Assembly: GCF_016862095.1 (NCBI RefSeq)
Contig: NZ_BOMH01000033.1
Coordinates: 1-64,000 of the forward strand
Reading direction: 5' to 3'
Length of the DNA stretch: 64,000 nucleotides
From: Actinoplanes cyaneus
GTDB taxonomy: Bacteria; Actinomycetota; Actinomycetes; Mycobacteriales; Micromonosporaceae
Part shown: positions 60,468 through 64,000 of the stretch, in pieces
How the letters are laid out: the number at the start of each line of letters is the position of its first letter
How positions within the stretch are numbered: the stretch's first letter is position 1
Made by a program: the position numbers and the translations under genes
The notes under the pieces: model-generated
What the model was told of the DNA's origin: nothing
Seen by the model: only the letters and a program-made list of their open reading frames with translations
Databases searched by the model: none

Positions 60468-61619
60468 ATGGGCAGCATGTCCGCACCCGCTTCCACCCTC
60501 GAGGGCGCCGTCCAGGCTGCTCTGGCGACCGTCGACGACCCCGAGATCCGCCGCCCGATCACCGACCTCGGCATGGTCCAGGGCTTCACCGTGCAGGACG
60601 GTCTGGTCAAGGTCGACCTGCTGCTCACCGTCGCCGGCTGCCCCCTGCGGGACAAGCTGACCTCCGACATCACCGCCGCGGTCACGAAGATCCCGGGGAT
60701 CACCGGCGCCGAGATCAACTTCGGCGTGATGAACGAGGAACAGCGCAAGGCGTTGCAGACGACGCTGCGCGGCGGGGGTACGGCGGAGCCGGTCATCCCG
60801 TTCGCCCAGCCCGGCTCCCGGACCAGGGTGTACGCGGTTGCCAGCGGCAAGGGCGGCGTCGGCAAGTCCAGCGTGACGGTGAACCTGGCCGCCGCGCTCG
60901 CCAAGCGGGGACTGTCCGTCGGGGTGGTCGACGCGGACATCTACGGCCACTCGGTGCCGCGGATGCTCGGCGTCGAGGCCCGGCCCACCCGCGTCGAGGA
61001 CATGATCATGCCGCCGCAGTCGCACGGGGTGAAGGTCATCTCGATCGGCATGTTCACCGCCGGGAACGCCGCGGTGGTGTGGCGCGGCCCGATGCTGCAC
61101 CGCGCGCTGCAGCAGTTCCTCGCCGACGTCTACTGGGGCGACCTGGACGTGCTGCTGCTCGACCTGCCCCCGGGCACCGGCGACGTGGCGATCTCCCTCG
61201 CGCAGCTCCTGCCGAACGCGGAGATCCTGGTCGTCACCACCCCGCAGATGGCGGCCGCCGAGGTGGCCGAGCGGGCCGGCGCGATCGCGCTGCAGACCCA
61301 CCAGCGCCTGGTCGGCGTCGTGGAGAACATGTCCTGGCTGGAGCTGCCGGACGGGTCGCGCATGGAGGTCTTCGGCGCCGGCGGCGGTCAGACCGTGGCC
61401 GAGTCGCTGACCCAGACGGTGGGCGCGCGGGTGCCGCTGCTCGGGCAGATCCCGCTGGACACCCGGGTGCGGGAGGCGGGCGACGCCGGCAACCCGATCG
61501 TGCTGGCGGACCCTGAGGCGCCGGCGGCGAAGGCGCTGGACGCGGTGGCCGACAAGCTGGCGGTCCGCCGCGAGTCCCTGGTCGGCAAGCCTCTCGGCCT
61601 CATGGTCACCACCAAGTAA
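60468..61619 (+). CDS. mrp: Mrp/NBP35 family Fe-S carrier ATPase
   Basis: A 383-aa ApbC/Mrp protein that binds and delivers Fe-S clusters. A DUF59 (MIP18-like) domain (about 1-90) contains DDPEIRRPITDLGMV and AGCPLRDKL. The P-loop ATPase follows with SGKGGVGKSSV, the deviant Walker A, then VDADIYGHSVPRMLG and LLLDLPPGTGD. Alternative starts are ATG 60468 and 60477. A terminator follows. Rv1229c is the equivalent. Confidence 0.95.
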   Translation: MGSMSAPASTLEGAVQAALATVDDPEIRRPITDLGMVQGFTVQDGLVKVDLLLTVAGCPLRDKLTSDITAAVTKIPGITGAEINFGVMNEEQRKALQTTLRGGGTAEPVIPFAQPGSRTRVYAVASGKGGVGKSSVTVNLAAALAKRGLSVGVVDADIYGHSVPRMLGVEARPTRVEDMIMPPQSHGVKVISIGMFTAGNAAVVWRGPMLHRALQQFLADVYWGDLDVLLLDLPPGTGDVAISLAQLLPNAEILVVTTPQMAAAEVAERAGAIALQTHQRLVGVVENMSWLELPDGSRMEVFGAGGGQTVAESLTQTVGARVPLLGQIPLDTRVREAGDAGNPIVLADPEAPAAKALDAVADKLAVRRESLVGKPLGLMVTTK

Positions 61620-61681
61620 CCGACTTCGCAGCGATCCGGCTGACGGCCGCTGAGGTGGGAGGCGATTCCGGCTCGGAAACG

Positions 61682-61767
61682 CCTGCCGCCCGCTGAGCGG
61701 CACGGAACACCTGCCGCTCGGGGAGCGGCACGGAAACACCTGCCGCTCGGTGAGCGGCACGGAAGCA
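61682..61767. repeat. 28-29-bp tandem repeat (3 copies)
   Basis: Unit CCTGCCGCTCGGTGAGCGGCACGGAAACA with few changes. Each unit contains its own small hairpin (TGCCGCT / AGCGGCA). It lies between the mrp stop and its terminator. Confidence 0.85.
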
Positions 61768-61769
61768 CG

Positions 61770-61803
61770 AAAGGCGTGCCGCCTCGGATGAGCGGCACGC
61801 CTT
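61770..61803. terminator. terminator between mrp and tatB
   Basis: AAAGGCGTGCCGC and GCGGCACGCCTT form a 12-bp stem. The same GTGCCGC/GCGGCAC core appears in the repeat units just before it. Serves both convergent genes. Confidence 0.8.
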
Positions 61804-61852
61804 CTGTCTTCGGGGCATCGGCCGGCCACGCCGGGAGAAGCCCTGCGTTGTT

Positions 61853-62302
61853 CTAGGTCGCGTCGAGGTCGAAACGCTGGGCCGGGCGCACCGCCTGCGG
61901 GGCGGGCTCGGCCGGGGCTGCCGCCGGCCTCCGGGACGCCGCGCCCTTGAGGTCGGCCGCCGTCTCGTTCAGGTGTGACTTGACGCCGTCGAGGTCGCCC
62001 TTCACCCCGTTCAGATCCTGCTTCACGTCGTCGAAGAGGCTCTGCAGCGGCTTGCGCAGCGACTGCTCCTCGTCCTCGCTGAGGATGTGCTTACGGATGA
62101 ACGCCTTCGGATGCAAATCCTCCAGCTGGATGTCGGTGCCCAGCTCACGGCTCAGGTCAGAGGTCGCGTTCTGCGCCATGGCGCGCAGGCCGCGCACCAT
62201 GCGCAGGCCGTCGCCGATGACTTTCGGCAGGCGCTCCCCGAAGATCAGCAACGCGAGCAGCAGCAGCGCGCCGATCTCCCACCAGTTCAGATTCTCGAAC
62301 AC
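61853..62302 (-). CDS. tatB: Sec-independent protein translocase subunit TatB
   Basis: A 149-aa TatB: the short N-terminal membrane segment (about 5-22, WWEIGALLLLALLIFGERLP), the amphipathic helix with GERLPKVI and LRAMAQNATSDLSRELG, then a long helical, partly coiled-coil C-terminus ending in a Pro/Ala tail. TatB forms the twin-arginine receptor with TatC, which is not in this window. The GTG at 62302 follows GGGAGG. Equivalent to Rv1224, next to htrA. Confidence 0.94.
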   Translation of the reverse strand: MFENLNWWEIGALLLLALLIFGERLPKVIGDGLRMVRGLRAMAQNATSDLSRELGTDIQLEDLHPKAFIRKHILSEDEEQSLRKPLQSLFDDVKQDLNGVKGDLDGVKSHLNETAADLKGAASRRPAAAPAEPAPQAVRPAQRFDLDAT

Positions 62303-62394
62303 TGACGGCCTCCCAAGCGTCCGGGAGCAAGCGTACGCACGGACGCTCTCCGCGAACACCCCACAGCGCTGTGAGGTGGCCTCTTTTGTGAGTC

Positions 62395-63660
62395 CTAGTT
62401 CGTGTCCGCCGCGAGCGTCACGGAGGCGGACGCGGTCTTGGTGCCGCGCTTGTACTCCACCGCGACGACCGCGCCCGGCGCGTATTTACGGACCAGGGCG
62501 ATCAGGTCGGTGCCGTCCTGCAGCGGATGCCCGTCGATCTTGGTGAGCACGTCACCGGCCTTCAGCCCGGCCGCGGCGGCGGGGCCGGCCGGCTCGACCG
62601 AGCGCAGCCGGGCGCCGGACGCGCTGCTGCCGCCGGTGGTGACCTCGGCGCCGATCACCGTGCGCCGGGCCTTGCCGGTGTCGATGATGTCCTGCGCGAT
62701 GCGCTTGGCCTGGTTGATCGGGATGGCGAAGGCGAGACCGATGTTGCCGGCCTCGGTGTCCGCGCCGCCGACCGAACGGATCACCGAGTTCACCCCGATG
62801 ACCTGGCCGGCCGCGTTCACCAGCGGGCCACCGGAGTTGCCCTGGTTGACCGCGGCGTCGGTCTGGATGGCTGCGTAGTACCGCGTGGCGCCGCCGGACT
62901 CGCCGGCCTCGATCGTGCGGTCCAGCGCGCTGACGATGCCGGCGGTCACGGTGTTCTCCAGCGCGAGCGGGGAACCGAACGCGAGCACCGGGTCACCGAC
63001 GGCAATCGCGTCGGAATCGCCGAACTCGATCGCGGGCAGATTGGATTTTGCGACTTTGATCACCGCGATGTCCGACTCCTGCGCGCGGCCGACGAGCGTG
63101 GCCGGGGCGGTCGAACCGTCGCTGAACGAGACGCTCATCGTGTCGCCGGCGCCGTCCACCACGTGGTCGTTGGTGATCACGTAACCGTCCGCGGAGACCA
63201 CGAAACCGGAGCCGATCGCGCCCGTCACGTGCACGGTCACGACGCTGGGCTGCACCTTTTGCGTGATCCCGGCGAACGACTCCGGGTCGCGGCTCACGGT
63301 GGCCGGCGTCTGCTGCCCGGCCGCGCCGAGCTGCGTGCCGGGGCCGCCGACATAGCCCCCGCGGACCGCGAAGACGAAGCCGAGCGTCCCGCCGATGCCA
63401 CCCGCCAGAAGGGCGGTGAGCAGGCAGATCAGAAGAACTGGGGTGTACGACCGGCGCGGCGCGTCCGGATCCGGAACGGGATCGAGAACGGGGCCGCCGG
63501 TCGGCGCCGGCGCGGGAAGCACCACCGCGGACGGGGCGTGTGGGTCGCGCCACGGATCGTTGAGCGCATCGGTCCACCAGGGTGACCCGGGCGGCGGCTG
63601 GTGCCCGCCGGGCACAGACGACGCCGTGGGTGGCCGGCGCCAGTTCCCGCCGTCGGTCAC
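62395..63660 (-). CDS. htrA: HtrA-type serine protease with PDZ domain
   Basis: A 421-aa envelope protease. The first about 75 residues are Pro-rich and cytoplasmic; one membrane segment (about 75-97) follows. The external trypsin-like domain (about 125-315) has triad His in ITNDHVVDG, Asp in QESDIAVIK and Ser in GNSGGPLVN. A C-terminal PDZ domain lies at about 325-415 (AAGLKAGDVLTKIDG). Such proteases handle misfolded exported proteins. tatB follows it. In M. tuberculosis sigE and rseA precede htrA; they are not seen here. Confidence 0.95.
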   Translation of the reverse strand: MTDGGNWRRPPTASSVPGGHQPPPGSPWWTDALNDPWRDPHAPSAVVLPAPAPTGGPVLDPVPDPDAPRRSYTPVLLICLLTALLAGGIGGTLGFVFAVRGGYVGGPGTQLGAAGQQTPATVSRDPESFAGITQKVQPSVVTVHVTGAIGSGFVVSADGYVITNDHVVDGAGDTMSVSFSDGSTAPATLVGRAQESDIAVIKVAKSNLPAIEFGDSDAIAVGDPVLAFGSPLALENTVTAGIVSALDRTIEAGESGGATRYYAAIQTDAAVNQGNSGGPLVNAAGQVIGVNSVIRSVGGADTEAGNIGLAFAIPINQAKRIAQDIIDTGKARRTVIGAEVTTGGSSASGARLRSVEPAGPAAAAGLKAGDVLTKIDGHPLQDGTDLIALVRKYAPGAVVAVEYKRGTKTASASVTLAADTN

Positions 63661-63960
63661 GTCAGGGCCTCCAGTCGTCGTTCGCCCGCCTCGCGCATCC
63701 AGGATGACACGGATTCGGAGTGTCGCGCCGTCCAGCCGAAGCCCTGCCGCGACGAGTGGCCCGTTTATGCATCGACGGCACCGTGCATCACGGGTGATGG
63801 TCGCTCTACTCTCTTATCCGATGTGCGTGGTCGGGTCTGTTTCGCCGGGTGATCCCGCGGGGACGGGTCGGACGCCACGCACGTCGCCCCTCGCGCAGCA
63901 CGGAGGTTCGTCATCATCGGTCCCGCCGCCCGCTCCTTCGGCCAGCAACCGGGCCACTCC
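63661..63960. other. 300-bp gap upstream of htrA
   Basis: No sigma or anti-sigma gene. A 14-bp palindrome CATCACGGGTGATG (63786-63799) could be an operator for the divergent htrA and the next gene. The remaining frames are poor. Confidence 0.5.
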
Positions 63961-64000
63961 ATGCCGTTCGCCGAGACGTATGCGGCCGAGGATCCGATCC
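63961..64000 (+). CDS. N-terminal fragment of a probable O-methyltransferase
   Basis: From ATG 63961 the frame reads MPFAETYAAEDPI before the window ends, resembling the WAFADAYVAEDE start of SAM-dependent O-methyltransferases found beside sigE/htrA in actinomycetes. The same open frame extends left to about 63853 without ATG/GTG/TTG; GGAGG at 63902 would suit a rare ATC start at 63913. Only 13 codons are visible. Confidence 0.4.
   Translation, partial: MPFAETYAAEDPI

Noticed and set aside
58587..61829. 1080-codon open frame on the minus strand
   Set aside because: Opposite-strand shadow of the MgtE_N/CBS, DUF1003 and mrp genes, a usual artefact at 70 % GC.

Overview
The window is high-GC (about 70 %) and gene-dense, with frequent GTG starts and many 1-4 bp gene overlaps. 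Protein families and gene order point to an actinomycete of the Micromonosporaceae, most likely Actinoplanes or a close relative; that placement is inference, since no rRNA gene is present. It is ordinary chromosomal backbone. I see no prophage, insertion sequence, integrase, CRISPR array or biosynthetic cluster.

Layout. 1-6.1 kb: a STAS-HATPase regulator, the sulfate-activation genes cysD-cysN with cysQ, and a polyprenyl glycosylphosphotransferase. 6.2-10.6 kb: pth, rplY, prs, glmU and tRNA-Gln. 10.6-16.2 kb: an HTH/LAGLIDADG-like protein, a TetR regulator, a DUF4383 protein, an ABC-F ATPase, ispE and a Uma2 nuclease. 16.2-26.3 kb: rsmA, tatD, a secreted PKD protein, metG, rsmI and pmt. Together 6-26 kb closely follows the order known from Mycobacterium tuberculosis Rv1002c-Rv1018c, with rpfB absent from the tatD-rsmA junction.

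26.3-32 kb carries an orphan minus-strand transcript candidate, a polysaccharide deacetylase/glycosyltransferase with its partner, a degenerate histidine kinase and a DUF2199 protein. 32-33.2 kb is gene-poor: tRNA-Ala(CGC) flanked by two inverted copies of a dispersed repeat, a perfect 24-bp palindrome and a minisatellite. 33.2-40.4 kb is the galU-glp-rimJ-glpR cell-division/envelope cluster, a GGDEF protein, 5-formyl-THF cyclo-ligase and a CIRCE-controlled FmdB/Ruc-like chaperone gene (compare Rv0991c-Rv0996).

40.5-49.2 kb holds small conserved actinobacterial genes (SAF, DUF2231, Fur, DUF2236, RecB-like nuclease, MarC, PHP, PH-domain, DUF6758, TrmH). 49.2-52.2 kb holds a thioredoxin behind a SigR-type promoter and an SOS-box-controlled Rv2578c-type radical SAM gene interrupted by an intein. 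52.5-58.6 kb is a mixed metabolic stretch (CoA-binding, SDR, lipoprotein, EamA, HAD, PhzF). 58.6-64 kb follows Rv1223-Rv1232c: MgtE_N/CBS protein, DUF1003, mrp, tatB, htrA, and the start of a probable O-methyltransferase.

Regulation can be read at several places: a CIRCE operator, an SOS box, a SigR promoter, a perfect CRP-type palindrome, and two intergenic pairs of DnaA boxes with identical spacing. Gene ends are repeatedly marked by strong hairpins and by short GC-rich tandem arrays, each with a different unit. I found no clearly new multi-gene system. The most promising unexplained items are the dispersed repeat family, the orphan terminator-backed transcript, the paired DnaA boxes and the HTH/LAGLIDADG-like protein.
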